From CAVPMW01 sp963706515 (lineage in GTDB: Bacteria > Chloroflexota > Anaerolineae > Anaerolineales > UBA4823), in the NCBI GenBank assembly GCA_963706515.1, contig CAVPMW010000007.1, positions 524,265-588,264 on the forward strand: a DNA stretch of 64,000 bases, in the 5' to 3' direction. The position numbers were made by a program, and so were the translations under genes. The notes beneath the pieces were generated by a model. It was not told where the DNA came from, searched no databases, and was given only the letters and a program-made list of their open reading frames with translations. Below are positions 39,044-49,686 of the stretch, one piece after another. How positions within the stretch are numbered: position 1 is the stretch's first letter; every line of letters starts with the position of its first letter.

Positions 39044-40255
39044 ATGGGCGATGGAACTAATCCGGAAGCAGTTATATTAAGTGCAGTGCGCACCCCGATT
39101 GGGCGATTCCAGGGCAGCTTGAGCGGGATCCCCGCTCCGCAGCTGGGAGCGCAGGTGGTGCGTGAGGCAGCGCAGCGGGCACGGCTGCCGGATCCGGAGG
39201 ATATCGACGAAGTCTTTATGGGCAACGTAGTCTCGGCAGGCTTGGGTCAGAACCCTGCCCGCCAGGCAGCCATCTTCGGCGGGCTGCCCGCGAACGTGGG
39301 GGCAACCTCGATCAACAAAGTGTGCGGCTCGGGCCTAAAAGCGATCACCCTGGCAGCCCAAGCGGTGAGAGCAGGCGATGGCAATCTCTTCGTAGCCGGA
39401 GGGCTGGAGAATATGAGCCGCCCACCCTTCCTGGTGGATGGTCGCACCGGCAGCCTGCGCTATGGGAACGCTCAGCTCACGGACGCGCTGCTGAACGATG
39501 GCTTGTGGGATCCGTTTGAGAACTGGGGGATGGGCAACGCCGCCGAATTCATCGCCGATGAATACGAGGTTTCGCGGGAAGCGATGGACGCCTATGCTTA
39601 CAACAGCCACCAGAAGGCGATTGCCGCCATCGATGCCGGACGGTTCAAGGCAGAGATCCTCCCCGTAGAGATCCACGGCCCGAAGGGGCAAGTCACCCTG
39701 TTCGATACCGACGAATCACCCAGGCGGGATACTTCACTGGAAACCCTGGCCTGCCTGAAGCCGGCGTTTATCGCCGGCGGCAAAGTGACCGCGGGCAACG
39801 CTCCCGGCTTGAACGACGGCGCGGCGGCAGTGGTCATCGCCAGCCGCTCGTATGCTCGCTCCAAGGGGCTGGCGCCCCTGGCACGCGTTGCCGGCTACGC
39901 CCAGGCCGCAGTGGAGCCGAAATTCCTGTTCGATGCCCCCGCCCACGCTATCCCGCGCCTGCTCAAACGGGTGGGTTGGACTCTGGCGGAGGTCGACCTG
40001 GTGGAGCTGAACGAAGCTTTTGCAGCACAGGTGCTGGCTAATGGTGCAGCGCTGGCAGAGTCGGGCTGGGACTGGGCTCGGGTGAATGTGAATGGGGGCG
40101 CCATCGCGCTCGGTCACCCGCTGGGCGCCACCGGAGCGCGCATCCTGACCACCTTGCTGTATGCGTTGCGCGAGCGCGGCTTGCAGCGCGGCATCGCTGC
40201 CCTGTGCCTGGGTGGGGCTGAGGCGGTGGCAATTGCGATCGAGATGGAGGGATAG
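39044..40255 (+). CDS. acetyl-CoA C-acetyltransferase (thiolase)
   Basis: This intact 403-residue thiolase condenses two acetyl-CoA or cleaves acetoacetyl-CoA. The active-site Cys is in INKVCGSGLKAITLAAQ, the second-half motifs are ELNEAFAAQVLANG and NVNGGAIALGHPLGATGAR, and the final Cys is in IAALCLGGAEA. It lies 8 bases before 3-hydroxybutyryl-CoA dehydrogenase, forming a two-step acetoacetyl-CoA to 3-hydroxybutyryl-CoA route, or its reverse. Confidence 0.92.
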   Translation: MGDGTNPEAVILSAVRTPIGRFQGSLSGIPAPQLGAQVVREAAQRARLPDPEDIDEVFMGNVVSAGLGQNPARQAAIFGGLPANVGATSINKVCGSGLKAITLAAQAVRAGDGNLFVAGGLENMSRPPFLVDGRTGSLRYGNAQLTDALLNDGLWDPFENWGMGNAAEFIADEYEVSREAMDAYAYNSHQKAIAAIDAGRFKAEILPVEIHGPKGQVTLFDTDESPRRDTSLETLACLKPAFIAGGKVTAGNAPGLNDGAAAVVIASRSYARSKGLAPLARVAGYAQAAVEPKFLFDAPAHAIPRLLKRVGWTLAEVDLVELNEAFAAQVLANGAALAESGWDWARVNVNGGAIALGHPLGATGARILTTLLYALRERGLQRGIAALCLGGAEAVAIAIEMEG

Positions 40256-40263
40256 AGAAGAAA

Positions 40264-41109
<846 letters not shown>

Positions 41110-41188
41110 CATTCTTAAGAGAGTACGCAGGGCAATCACCCCGCTCTCTCGACTGGGAGCTCGCTCCAGGGTGTAAGGAGGCTTTCGG

Positions 41189-42822
41189 GTGACGGATCAG
41201 GTTTTCGACTACGTCGTGATTGGCTCCGGGTTTGGGGGGAGCGTCTCGGCCATGCGCTTGAGCGAAAAAGGGTATCGTGTCCTGGTGTTGGAACGGGGCA
41301 AGCGCTTCCGCGACCAGGATTTTGCCAAAAGCTCCTGGAATATCTTCAAATACCTGTGGCTGCCGGCGCTGCGCTGCTTCGGCATCCTGCAGATCAGCCC
41401 CTTCCGCGACGTGTTCGTCTTGCACGGCAGCGGTGTAGGCGGCGGCAGCCTGGGCTACGCCAACGTCTTGATGCAGCCCGACGACATCCTTTTCGCCAAC
41501 CCCGCCTGGAAGCACCTGGCTGACTGGAAGACCCTCCTGCTGCCGCATTTCGATACCGCCCGGCGCATGTTCGGGGTAGCCCCCAACCCTTGCTTCTGGC
41601 CGGCTGACCAGCTCCTGCGGCAGATCGCGGCGAGCTGGGGACTCAGCCCACTTTTCGTCCCACGACAGTGGGCACGTTCTTCGGCGAGCCGGGCAAAGAA
41701 GGCGTGGAAGTCCCCGATCCATACTTCGGCGGTGAAGGACCGCCGCGCGCTGGCTGCAAGCACTGCGGGGCGTGCATGGTCGGCTGCCGCTACAACGCCA
41801 AGAACACCCTGGACAAAAACTACCTCTTCTTTGCCGAGAAATGGGGCGCGGAGATCCGCCCGGAATGCGAGGTGAGGGATATCCGCCCACTGCCGCCGGG
41901 CGAGCCGGATGGCGCACGCTACGAAGTCGTCTACCGCCAGAGCACCGCCTGGCTGTTCAAGCCCACCCGCCAGGTGCGGGCGCGCAATGTGATCTTCTCT
42001 GCCGGCGCGGTGGGGACGCTGCGCCTGCTCTTCCGCTGCCGCGAGATAACCCGCTCGCTGCCGCGCATCTCGCCGCAGCTGGGCAATATGGTGCGCACGA
42101 ACAGCGAAGCACTGCTGGGCGCGACCAGCCGCAGCGCGCAGACCGATTATTCCAAGGGCATCGCCATCACCTCCATCTTCAACGCCGACCCGGTCACTGC
42201 AGTCGAGCCGGTGCGCTACCCGGCTGGCTCGTCGCTGATGCGCTTTCTATCCGGCCCGCTGGTCGAATCGGGAGGCAGTTTGGGGCGAAGGCTGGCGATC
42301 ACCCTGGCGCAGATCATCACCCACCCGCGGGATTTCTTCCGCACGCACATCCTGCCGGGCTGGGCTCCGCGCACGACGATCCTGCTGGTCATGCAGACCG
42401 AAGATAACCGCATCCGGATGCGCTTCGGTCGCAGCCTGTTCACCATGGGAGGTACCAACCTGGTCTCCAAGCCGGATGAGGAGCACAGCATCCCAGCCAA
42501 GATCGATATCGGGCACGCGATGACGCGCAACTTCGCCGCGAAAACGGATGGCATCCCGGCCGGCTCGATCAACGAGGCCTTACTGAATATCCCCATGACC
42601 GCCCATATCCTGGGCGGCGTCCCGTTTGGCTTGAGCGACCAGGACGGGGTGATCGACCTGGACTGCCAGGTGCACAATTATCCCGGCTTATACGTGGTGG
42701 ATGGCTCGATCATGCCGGCTAACCCCGGCGTCAACCCGTCGTTGACCATCACTGCCCTGGCGGAGTATGCCATGAGCCGGGTGCCTGCTAAGCCCGGTGC
42801 GCCGGGGGAAGGCGGCGCATGA
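41189..42822 (+). CDS. GMC-family FAD oxidoreductase with CxxCxxCxxxC motif, one frameshift
   Basis: GTG start 41189 follows TAAGGAGG. The N-terminus FDYVVIGSGFGGSVSAMRLS binds FAD, and HGSGVGGGSLGYANVLMQP resembles cholesterol oxidase-type GMC enzymes. A break near 41670 shifts into the frame holding CKHCGACMVGCRYNAKNTLD, a Cys cluster like a ferredoxin site. The C-terminal GMC signature GLYVVDGSIMPANPGVNPSL and TITALAEYAM follows. Corrected length is about 544 residues. The substrate is likely a hydrophobic alcohol such as a sterol, but this is inference. The 3' end overlaps the opposing GNAT gene by 35 bases. Confidence 0.82.
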
Positions 42823-43279
42823 CCAGCAGCTGACCGGGCGCCAGGCCCAGCCGGTGGAATACCCGGAAAAAGCCCAGGGCGCGGCGGAAATACAAGGGGA
42901 AGGTGGCCGGATCGTGCAGCGTTTGAAAGCCGAAACGCTGGTAAAGAGGCTCCAGGCGATCCATACAGGTCAGGTACAGCGTGCCCGGGTTGTGTTCCAG
43001 CAGGTATTCGATCAGCAGGCGGGCAACTCCCCGGCCGCGCCACTCGGGGCAAACGACGAGCGAAGCCAGCTCGCGCGAGCCGTCTCGATGCGTCTTCACC
43101 TGGCAGCAGCCGATAATTTCTCCGGATTGGGTCACTGCCAGGACAAAGTGGCTCCAGGTAATTGCCAGCGGGTTGAGCCGCTCCTTGCGGATCATGGCAT
43201 GGATGGCGGCGTCGTCTGCCTGCTCGGCCGGGCGCAAGTGGATGGTGTTGCTGGGTGTATCTGGCTGGGATGGGTCCAT
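42788..43279 (-). CDS. GNAT-family N-acetyltransferase
   Basis: This intact 163-residue protein has IHLRPAEQADDAAIHAMIRK at the N-terminus and the acetyl-CoA-binding motif A, LVVCPEWRGRGVARLLIEYL (R/Q-x-x-G-x-G/A), then LYLTCMDRLEPLYQRFGFQT. It is of the type often annotated as amino-acid or small-molecule acetyltransferase; the substrate is unknown. Its 3' end overlaps the GMC oxidoreductase gene. It follows the alpha/beta hydrolase gene on the same strand with a 3-base gap. Confidence 0.85.
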   Translation of the reverse strand: MDPSQPDTPSNTIHLRPAEQADDAAIHAMIRKERLNPLAITWSHFVLAVTQSGEIIGCCQVKTHRDGSRELASLVVCPEWRGRGVARLLIEYLLEHNPGTLYLTCMDRLEPLYQRFGFQTLHDPATFPLYFRRALGFFRVFHRLGLAPGQLLVMRRLPPAHRA

Positions 43280-43282
43280 CGC

Positions 43283-44155
43283 TTATCCGGCAAATTCGAT
43301 GATCAGCTCCGCCAGCTCGCCCGGGCGCTGCAGCGGGATGTCGTGAATGGTATCTGCCATCCAGTGCACGCTCAATTGCGAGACATTCTGCTCCGCCTGG
43401 GCGACTCCCGCCTGCTTGGCAGCCAGGTATTCCGCCTCCATGGTCGTCCAGGGCTCAGGGGGTATGGCTGGCAGCAGCAGCAGAGGGCAGCGCACCTGGC
43501 GGAAGCGGGCATAGGTAGGGAACTCCCACATGGCGCGCACGATCTGCATGTGATGGGCGAAGCTTAGCCGGGGAGCAATGGTTTCGTCTGCGCTGATCTC
43601 GAAGTTGCCCAGGATGATCTGAACAGCCTCATCGTCCAACTGCCAGCGCGAGTTGGGACCGCTCAGGAGTGCAAGAAAATCCTCCAGGGGCATGCCCGCC
43701 AGCCGCGGCGGAGTGAGACGGTCGCGCATTTCTTCCCAGGTGACCCCAGGTGCGGCATCCAGCTGGGTCATACCTCCATCCACAAATGCTAAAGCGCGCG
43801 GGCGCGCGGCCCCAGCGGGTAGCGGGTGGCATAGTCCAGCGCGACCATTGCGCCCCAGGAATGCCCGACCAGCAGCGGTTTGTCCAGGTCCATTGAATTA
43901 AGAAAGCCCAGCAGGTCGGCTGCATATTCGGCGAAGCTGTACTCACCCTCCGGTTTATCGCTCAGCCCATGGCCGCGCAGGTCGAGGGCAATTGGCGCCA
44001 GACCCGCTTGCGCCAGGTAAGGGGCAGCCAGCTCCCAGATGCGCGCGATTGGAGGCCAGACCGTGCAGCAATAGCACAGGGCGTCCTGAGCCGGGCTCAC
44101 TCCAGCGCAGGTAATGCATCCGCATCCCATTGGCAAAAATATAGGAAGATTGCAT
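43283..44155 (-). CDS. alpha/beta hydrolase, two frameshifts
   Basis: The N-terminal frame gives MQSSYIFANGMRMHYLRW and VLLLHGLASN (oxyanion region). The next frame gives LDLRGHGLSDKPEGEYSFAE and LLVGHSWGAMVALDYATRYP with the nucleophile Ser. The third frame gives FVDGGMTQLDAAPG and CPLLLLPAIPP. Breaks lie near 44050 and 43795. The catalytic His is probably the VHWMADTIHDIPLQ His near the C-terminus. Corrected length is about 290 residues. Esterase or lactonase activity cannot be distinguished. Confidence 0.8.
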
Positions 44156-44172
44156 CGCAGTATTTTTAACGC

Positions 44173-45665
44173 TTATGGTTTGGTTGGTTCGCGATTGAGC
44201 AGCTCTTCCAGGATAGCTTTTGCCATCTGCGGATCCGCTTTACCCTGGGACTTCTTCATCACCTGACCGACGAACCAGCCCATTAAGCCAGTTTTGCCGC
44301 TTTTGTATGAAGCGACCTGATCGGGATTTTCTGCCAGCACCTGGGCGCAGGCGCGGCGGATAGCCTCCCGGTCGCTCACCCTCGCCAGGCCTTCGGCCTG
44401 GACGATGGCTGCGGGCGCCTCACCGCTGGCTTCTACCTTCTCCAGCAGGGACTTACCGGTGGAGGTGTTGATCGTGCCGGCATCCACCAGGCTGGATGAT
44501 CTCCGCCAGGTAAGCCGGGGTCAGCCTCAGCTCAGCGGCGCTGGCACCGCGTTCATTGATCATGCGCAGCACATCGTTCATCAGCCAGTTGGAGACGCGC
44601 TTTGGATCGCCGCCGTAGGCCTTGCACGGCTTTCTCGAAATAATCCGAAAGGCTGCGCTCGCCGGTCAGGATATCGGCGTCGTATTCGGGCAGGCCGTAC
44701 TGCTCCATGAAGCGCTGCCGCCGCTCCAGCGGCAGCTCGGGAAAGCCTGCCAGGATCTGCGCTTCCATTCCAGGCGTCGTCCAGCACGATCGGCAGCAGG
44801 TCCGGCTCGCGGAAGTAGCGGTAATCGGCCTCGGTCTCCTTGGAGCGCATCTTGCGCAGCACTCCGGCATCCTCGTCCCATTCCAGCGTCCAGGCTTCGA
44901 TCCGCTCGCCCGGCCTCGACCTCGCGGATCTGGCGCTCGATCTCCTTCTGGATGGCGTCGCGCACCGCGTCGATCGAGTTGACATTCTTGATCTCGGTCT
45001 TGGGGTTGAGATAGTCGGCGCCCTCCGGGCGGATGGAGACGTTGGCGTCGCAGCGCAGGTGGCCTTTCTCCATGTCCGCTTCGGAGATGCCCAGCCAGCG
45101 CAGGAGCTGGCGCAGGCGGATCAGGTATTGGGCGGCTTCGTCGGCGCGAGCGCAGGTCGGGTCCGGTGACCATCTCGACCAGCGGCACACCGCAGCGGTT
45201 GAAATCGATCAGCCGCTGGCCGCCCTCGTTCTTGGTCTTGCCGGCATCCTCTTCGATGTGCAGCTTGCGGATGGTCACCCGGCGCACGTAGCCCCATCGC
45301 GGCATGGGCACATCCAGGTAGCCGCCGCGCGCCAGCGGGCATGATCGAACTGCGAGATCTGGTAGCCCTTGGGCAGGTCGGGGTAGAAGTAGTTCTTGCG
45401 GTCGAAGAAGGAGACCGGCTGGATCTCGGCATGCATGGCGGCAGCCAGCAGGACGCGCTTTTTCAACCACCGCCTTGTTCAAGACCGGCAGCACGCCCGG
45501 CAGCCCGGTGCACACCGGGCAGATGTTGGTGTTGGGCGGGTCATCCCAGGAATCGGCCTTGCAGGCGCAGAAGATCTTGGTGGTGGTGTTGAGCTGGATG
45601 TGGGTTTCCAGCCCGATGACGGCTTCGTATGAGAGCTGCTGCGAATTTACTGCCTGGGTTTTCAT
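44173..45665 (-). CDS. gatB: aspartyl/glutamyl-tRNA amidotransferase subunit B, about eight frameshifts
   Basis: GatB activates the tRNA-bound Glu/Asp for amidation with GatA and GatC. Ordered pieces in different frames: YEAVIGLETHIQLNTTTKIF, the zinc-binding CPVCTGLPGVLPVLN, DRKNYFYPDLPKGYQISQFD, RLIDFNRCGVPLVEMVTGPD, HLRCDANVSIRPEGADYLNP, KTEIKNVNSIDAVRDAIQKE, EADYRYFREPDLLP, and the C-terminal YqeY-like domain GLMGWFVGQVMKKSQGKADP. Breaks occur roughly every 100-200 bases. The gene is essential in bacteria that use this pathway, so it is presumably intact in the cell. Its ATG overlaps the DUF488 stop by four bases. Confidence 0.85.
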
Positions 45666-46102
45666 AGGTGAACGATCTCTACATTTTCCCAGTGAGATGC
45701 CATGCGCTCGGCAACAAGGCGACGGTGGCAGTGCTGCGCCTCTGCTTCGCTGCATAATAAACAACAATCGAACGACTCAAAAAATTGCCGGTCGAGCGTA
45801 TCCGGTATGCCGCGTTCATCCATGAGTTTTTCGAATCTGGACATATAGCGAGGCCAATCATGACCGCTTCGATATTCTTTCATCATCTCCTTGGTCGGGG
45901 CCAGATCAGGCAGGTAAATGTAGCCGCAGTGATCAGCTAAACGATCGAGCAAATAGGGTAAATCCTCCTGCCGTGCGAACGCGGCAAGCTGTCCAGATGG
46001 GTGTACGCGAATATCCACAAGATATTGAATATTGTTCGTATGAATCAGCTCAAAAAACGTTTCTGCAGTCTTTTGCGTAAAACCGATTGTGTAAATCTTC
46101 AT
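45662..46102 (-). CDS. DUF488 family protein
   Basis: This intact 146-residue protein begins MKIYTIGFTQKTAETFFELI, with YLVDIRVHPSGQLAAF, and ends with CCLLCSEAEAQHCHRRLVAE. The Cys/His-rich LLCSEAEAQHCHR block is the DUF488 signature. Function is undefined. It overlaps gatB by four bases, so it is in the same operon. Confidence 0.88.
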   Translation of the reverse strand: MKIYTIGFTQKTAETFFELIHTNNIQYLVDIRVHPSGQLAAFARQEDLPYLLDRLADHCGYIYLPDLAPTKEMMKEYRSGHDWPRYMSRFEKLMDERGIPDTLDRQFFESFDCCLLCSEAEAQHCHRRLVAERMASHWENVEIVHL

Positions 46103-46109
46103 GGCAAGG

Positions 46110-46793
46110 CTACTTTAACCGTCCTTGTACCTTTTCGCCGGTCAGCTCGCGCAGGGCATCCGCGGCGATCCAGCGGGCGGTGCGCGAATCTCTCTGCTGG
46201 ATCTCGCGGGCGGCTGCAATGGCATGCTCGTTCAGATTGCGGTTGCGCTTGCCGATATTCCGCAGCGCCCAGTTGACCGCTTTTTTGACGAAGTTGCGCT
46301 CGTCATCCGAGGCCTGGATGATGGTAGGCAGCAGGGCGATGAACGTCTCGTCAGGAGCGCGCTTGTCGTGCGCAGCCTGCTCGGCGATCAAGGCAAAGGC
46401 GGCGCGTTTGACGAACTCTTCGGACCGGGTGCTCCATTCGTAGATCTTCGGGTAAGCAAAGGGGGTATAGGAGAACAGCTCGACGACCTGGTCGCAGACG
46501 TCCCAGGAGTCGAAATCACTGACCCAGCGTTCTAACTGCCCCACCGTGACCTGTTTTGGGTCATCGACGTAGCTCGCCAGGATGCGCGCCTCGTGGATGC
46601 CAGAATCCCAGAGCTGCCCGGCTAAGGCGTGGTCGGTGCCGATCTCTTTGGCTATCTTGCGCAGCTCCCAGATCGAAATCCCCAGGGCATCCTTGGTCTG
46701 GATGCCATACCGGGCCATGCCAGCTATATTCTCAGCGTTCGACATTGACTGGAGCCTTGTGATGACCTGCTCTGCGGTAACCGCCATGATCAT
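46110..46793 (-). CDS. DNA alkylation repair protein (AlkD-like HEAT-repeat glycosylase)
   Basis: This intact 227-residue protein begins MIMAVTAEQVITRLQSMSNA and has GISIWELRKIAKEIGTDHAL, HEARILASYVDDPKQVTVGQ, FDSWDVCDQVVELFSYTPFA and NFVKKAVNWALRNIGKRNRN. These are the HEAT-repeat helices and conserved Trp/Asp/Arg residues of AlkD-type DNA glycosylases. It is a fourth alkylation-repair gene in this window. An alternative ATG lies at 46787. It overlaps the M55 peptidase stop by four bases. Confidence 0.85.
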   Translation of the reverse strand: MIMAVTAEQVITRLQSMSNAENIAGMARYGIQTKDALGISIWELRKIAKEIGTDHALAGQLWDSGIHEARILASYVDDPKQVTVGQLERWVSDFDSWDVCDQVVELFSYTPFAYPKIYEWSTRSEEFVKRAAFALIAEQAAHDKRAPDETFIALLPTIIQASDDERNFVKKAVNWALRNIGKRNRNLNEHAIAAAREIQQRDSRTARWIAADALRELTGEKVQGRLK

Positions 46794-47617
46794 TCGCCTC
46801 CTGCCATGTCCGCCACGGCGCAGAACGCCCGGTAAGCAGCCGGCATATCCTCGGCGGTGATCTCGACTTGCTTGCTCGCCAGGCGCCTCACACCGGGGAT
46901 TTGAGCGGCGCGGTCGGCCATTTCAGCCTGGAAGAACTCTACTCGCAGCTCTATTGGGGATGGGAGATGGTATGGGGGCGGGGCTTCGCCGGAAAGCAGC
47001 TTCTGCATCCCACGGGCTGCAGCCTCGCAAATCTTCTCGTGAGCCTCGGGCAGCGACAGGCACTCGGCGGAGGTGCGCCCTGTGGCTTGCTTGACCACAG
47101 CCACTTCGAGCGCCCCCAGCAGGAGGCGCGCTTCGGCGCACACGGTTTGATCCCCGGAGAGCATGATCACCGGCACATTGAAATGCCCGCATACGGCTGC
47201 ATTCAAGCCAGTCTCGCCTACCAGCACCCCATTCAGCCAGACGTTCGCTACAGAAGAGCTGGACCAGGTGTGGTCGAGGATTGCGTTCATCGATCCTGCG
47301 CAGGCGTGGTAGCCGACGAACATCGCAGCGTTAAAGCTGGCATCGATGCCCTGCACCATCGCCAGCGGCGCGCTGTTACCTGAGTTCAGGCGCGCCCTGG
47401 GATCCAGCTCCTCGATCAAGATGTTGTAACCAGAGGCATGCCCATCGGCGACAACAACCTCTTTCGCTCCGGCTGCCAGGCAGCCCTGGATCGCGGCGTT
47501 GACATCCTGGGTCATGATCCGCCGGAAGCGGGTGTACTCTGCGTGGCGGGGATCGACCTGATCCCAATTGACCACTCCGGAAATCCCTTCCATATCCACG
47601 GCAATCAAGATTTTCAT
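46790..47617 (-). CDS. M55 family D-aminopeptidase (DppA-like)
   Basis: This intact 275-residue zinc peptidase begins MKILIAVDMEGISGVVNWDQ with Asp/Glu ligands, then VVVADGHASGYNILIEELDP (His ligand), MFVGYHACAGSMNAILDHTW (second His) and VGETGLNAAVCGHFNVPVIM with a Glu and His. This matches the DppA family, which releases D-Ala or related residues from peptides. It lies between gatA and the AlkD-like gene, with a 13-base gap from gatA. It is a cytoplasmic form, as there is no signal peptide. Confidence 0.88.
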   Translation of the reverse strand: MKILIAVDMEGISGVVNWDQVDPRHAEYTRFRRIMTQDVNAAIQGCLAAGAKEVVVADGHASGYNILIEELDPRARLNSGNSAPLAMVQGIDASFNAAMFVGYHACAGSMNAILDHTWSSSSVANVWLNGVLVGETGLNAAVCGHFNVPVIMLSGDQTVCAEARLLLGALEVAVVKQATGRTSAECLSLPEAHEKICEAAARGMQKLLSGEAPPPYHLPSPIELRVEFFQAEMADRAAQIPGVRRLASKQVEITAEDMPAAYRAFCAVADMAGGE

Positions 47618-47630
47618 ACAAATCTCCCGA

Positions 47631-49226
47631 TTAAGGATGCTCGCGCAGAACGGCGGGCTTCAGGGCGCGCCAGCTATCCCCGGCGCTCACCTGCTCGTAA
47701 GCCCGACCGATGCGCAGCAGCACGTCCTCAGAGAAGTCCGGCCCGAGCAGCTGGATGCCAATCGGCAGCCCGTCGCGGTCTAAACCGCCGGGCAGTGAGA
47801 TCCCCGGCACTCCGGCATGGTTGGCAGGGACGGTGAGCTGGTCGGCGTACTGCATCAGCACCGAGTCGCCATACACGTTGCCAATCGGGAATGCCGTGGT
47901 GGGTGTGGTTGGGGTGAGCAGTGCATCCAAATGGAAACGACCACCGGGTGCGAAAGCCTGATCGAAATCACGGCGGATGAGGGTGCGCACCTGCTGCGCC
48001 CGCTGGTAGTAGCGCTGGCTGTACTGGGCGGCGCTGACGTACATGCCCATCAAGATGCGCAGCTTGGGCTGGGTGCCAAACCCCTGTCCGCGCGTCCTGC
48101 GGTACATCTCGCCCAGCTCCTGCACGGGCTCGGGCGTGCGGTAGCCATACTTGACCCCATCGTAGCGGTGCAGGTTAGAGGCTGCCTCGACCCGCGAGAC
48201 CACAAAATAAACCGGCACACCGAAGCGGGTATGCGGCATGGGCACGTCTTCGACGATATCTGCGCCCAGCTCTGCCAGCCGCCCGGCGGCGCGCAGGACA
48301 GCCGCTTCGATCTCAGAGCTGATCGGCTCCTGGCGCAGCTCGCCGGTGACGGGATCGGGGAAGGTGATCCGGAAATAGTCCGGGGAGAGACCAATGCGCA
48401 GCCCGCGCACCCCGCGCTCCAGGTCAGCCAGATAATAGGGTACGGGGACGTTGGCGGCAGTCGCATCGTGTTCATCCGGGCCGGCAATCACTCCCAGCAT
48501 TAATGCGGCGTCGCTCACATCGCGCGCCACCGGTCCGGGGCAATCCAGGGAAGAGCCAAAGGCGATCAACCCGTAGCGTGAGACACGCCCGTAAGTGGGT
48601 TTGACGCCCACCACGCCGCAGAATGCGGCTGGCTGGCGCACAGACCCGGCAGTATCCGTCCCCAGCGAAAGCGCGCCTTCGCCAACGGCTACAGCTGCAG
48701 TGCTGCCGCCGGATGACCCGCCGGGCACCCGGCTCAAGTCCCAGGGATTGCGCGGGCCAGGTTGGAAAGCCGAGGATTCGCTGGACGAGCCATAGGTGAA
48801 CTCATCCAGGTTGACCTTGCCCAACAAGATCCCGCCCGCGGCAAGCATGCGTTTCACCGGCGTGGCGGTATACGGGGCGACGAAGTTAGCCAGGATCTTA
48901 GAGCCTGCAGTAGAAGGAGTACCCTGGACGCAGAAGATATCTTTCGCAGTGAAGGGCACGCCAGCCAGCGGTCCAGGGTTCTCCCCGGCAGCCACTCTCG
49001 CATCGATCTCTGCAGCCTGGGCCAGGGCGCGCTCGGCGGTCAGTGTGATAAAGGCATGTACTCGCTCCCGGTCGTCTGGGGTGAGCTCGCCAGCAGACAG
49101 GCTCCCCGGTCGCCCATCCACAGCCTGGACGCGCTCCAGGGTCGATTCCACCACCTGGACGGCAGAAACCAGGCCGCGGCGCACTTTATCGGCAATCTCC
49201 AGAGCAGGTAGATCGCACAGCTCCAT
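47631..49226 (-). CDS. gatA: aspartyl/glutamyl-tRNA amidotransferase subunit A
   Basis: This intact 531-residue amidase subunit frees ammonia from glutamine. The catalytic Lys is in GVPFTAKDIFCVQGTPSTAG, the Ser-cis-Ser pair in VPGGSSGGSTAAVAVGEGAL, and GTDTAGSVRQPAAFCGVVGV and KPTYGRVSRYGLIAFGSSLD follow. C-terminal LTPTTPTTAFPIGNV and AGVPGISLPGGLDRDGLPIG are also typical. It follows gatC by 10 bases. Unlike gatB, its frame contains no shift. Confidence 0.93.
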   Translation of the reverse strand: MELCDLPALEIADKVRRGLVSAVQVVESTLERVQAVDGRPGSLSAGELTPDDRERVHAFITLTAERALAQAAEIDARVAAGENPGPLAGVPFTAKDIFCVQGTPSTAGSKILANFVAPYTATPVKRMLAAGGILLGKVNLDEFTYGSSSESSAFQPGPRNPWDLSRVPGGSSGGSTAAVAVGEGALSLGTDTAGSVRQPAAFCGVVGVKPTYGRVSRYGLIAFGSSLDCPGPVARDVSDAALMLGVIAGPDEHDATAANVPVPYYLADLERGVRGLRIGLSPDYFRITFPDPVTGELRQEPISSEIEAAVLRAAGRLAELGADIVEDVPMPHTRFGVPVYFVVSRVEAASNLHRYDGVKYGYRTPEPVQELGEMYRRTRGQGFGTQPKLRILMGMYVSAAQYSQRYYQRAQQVRTLIRRDFDQAFAPGGRFHLDALLTPTTPTTAFPIGNVYGDSVLMQYADQLTVPANHAGVPGISLPGGLDRDGLPIGIQLLGPDFSEDVLLRIGRAYEQVSAGDSWRALKPAVLREHP

Positions 49227-49236
49227 AGGAATTCGA

Positions 49237-49557
49237 TTAATCCAGGTCAGTGTGAGGGATATCGGGGACGACGATGTAACCGTCCTCGGACTCGGGAGCC
49301 TGAGCGATGATCTCCTCCGGGCGGGGGTATGGCTGTCCCACGTCCTCCCTGAGCGGAGGGCGGGTAGCCGGCAGGTATGGCACGCCGTGCGTGGTGGTGG
49401 GCAGCTCAGCCGGGATGGGAATAGCCTCCAGCTCGTGAATGGCCTTTAACTGGTTGTTCAGCTGCTTGCGCAGGTATTCGCCTTCTTCCGCAGTCAATTC
49501 CAAAGCAGCCAGCTGCACCATGTGCTCGAAGATTTCGGGGGTGATCTCATCACTCAT
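49237..49557 (-). CDS. gatC: aspartyl/glutamyl-tRNA amidotransferase subunit C
   Basis: This 106-residue protein begins MSDEITPEIFEHMVQLAALE and LTAEEGEYLRKQLNNQLKAI, as in GatC, and continues with the extended linker TTHGVPYLPATRPPLREDVG that wraps around GatA. It is the first gene of the minus-strand operon gatC-gatA-M55-AlkD-DUF488-gatB. Divergent transcription starts at the acyl-CoA dehydrogenase. Confidence 0.9.
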   Translation of the reverse strand: MSDEITPEIFEHMVQLAALELTAEEGEYLRKQLNNQLKAIHELEAIPIPAELPTTTHGVPYLPATRPPLREDVGQPYPRPEEIIAQAPESEDGYIVVPDIPHTDLD

Positions 49558-49642
49558 AGAATGTTGTTCTCCAGGAGGGGGCTGCGCTAGATTCTAACAC
49601 TGTCTGAGCGCATCCAGAAGAAGATAGGCCTGCAAGCCTGCA

Positions 49643-49651
49643 TGCTATAAT
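49643..49651 (+). promoter_or_regulatory. extended -10 promoter for acyl-CoA dehydrogenase
   Basis: TGC-TATAAT (49643-49651), an extended -10 element, lies 35 bases before the ATG at 49687. The -35 region is poor, as is common for the extended type. Confidence 0.55.
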
Positions 49652-49686
49652 GAAATTAAAGTGCAAGATTAAGGATGGAGGCAAGC

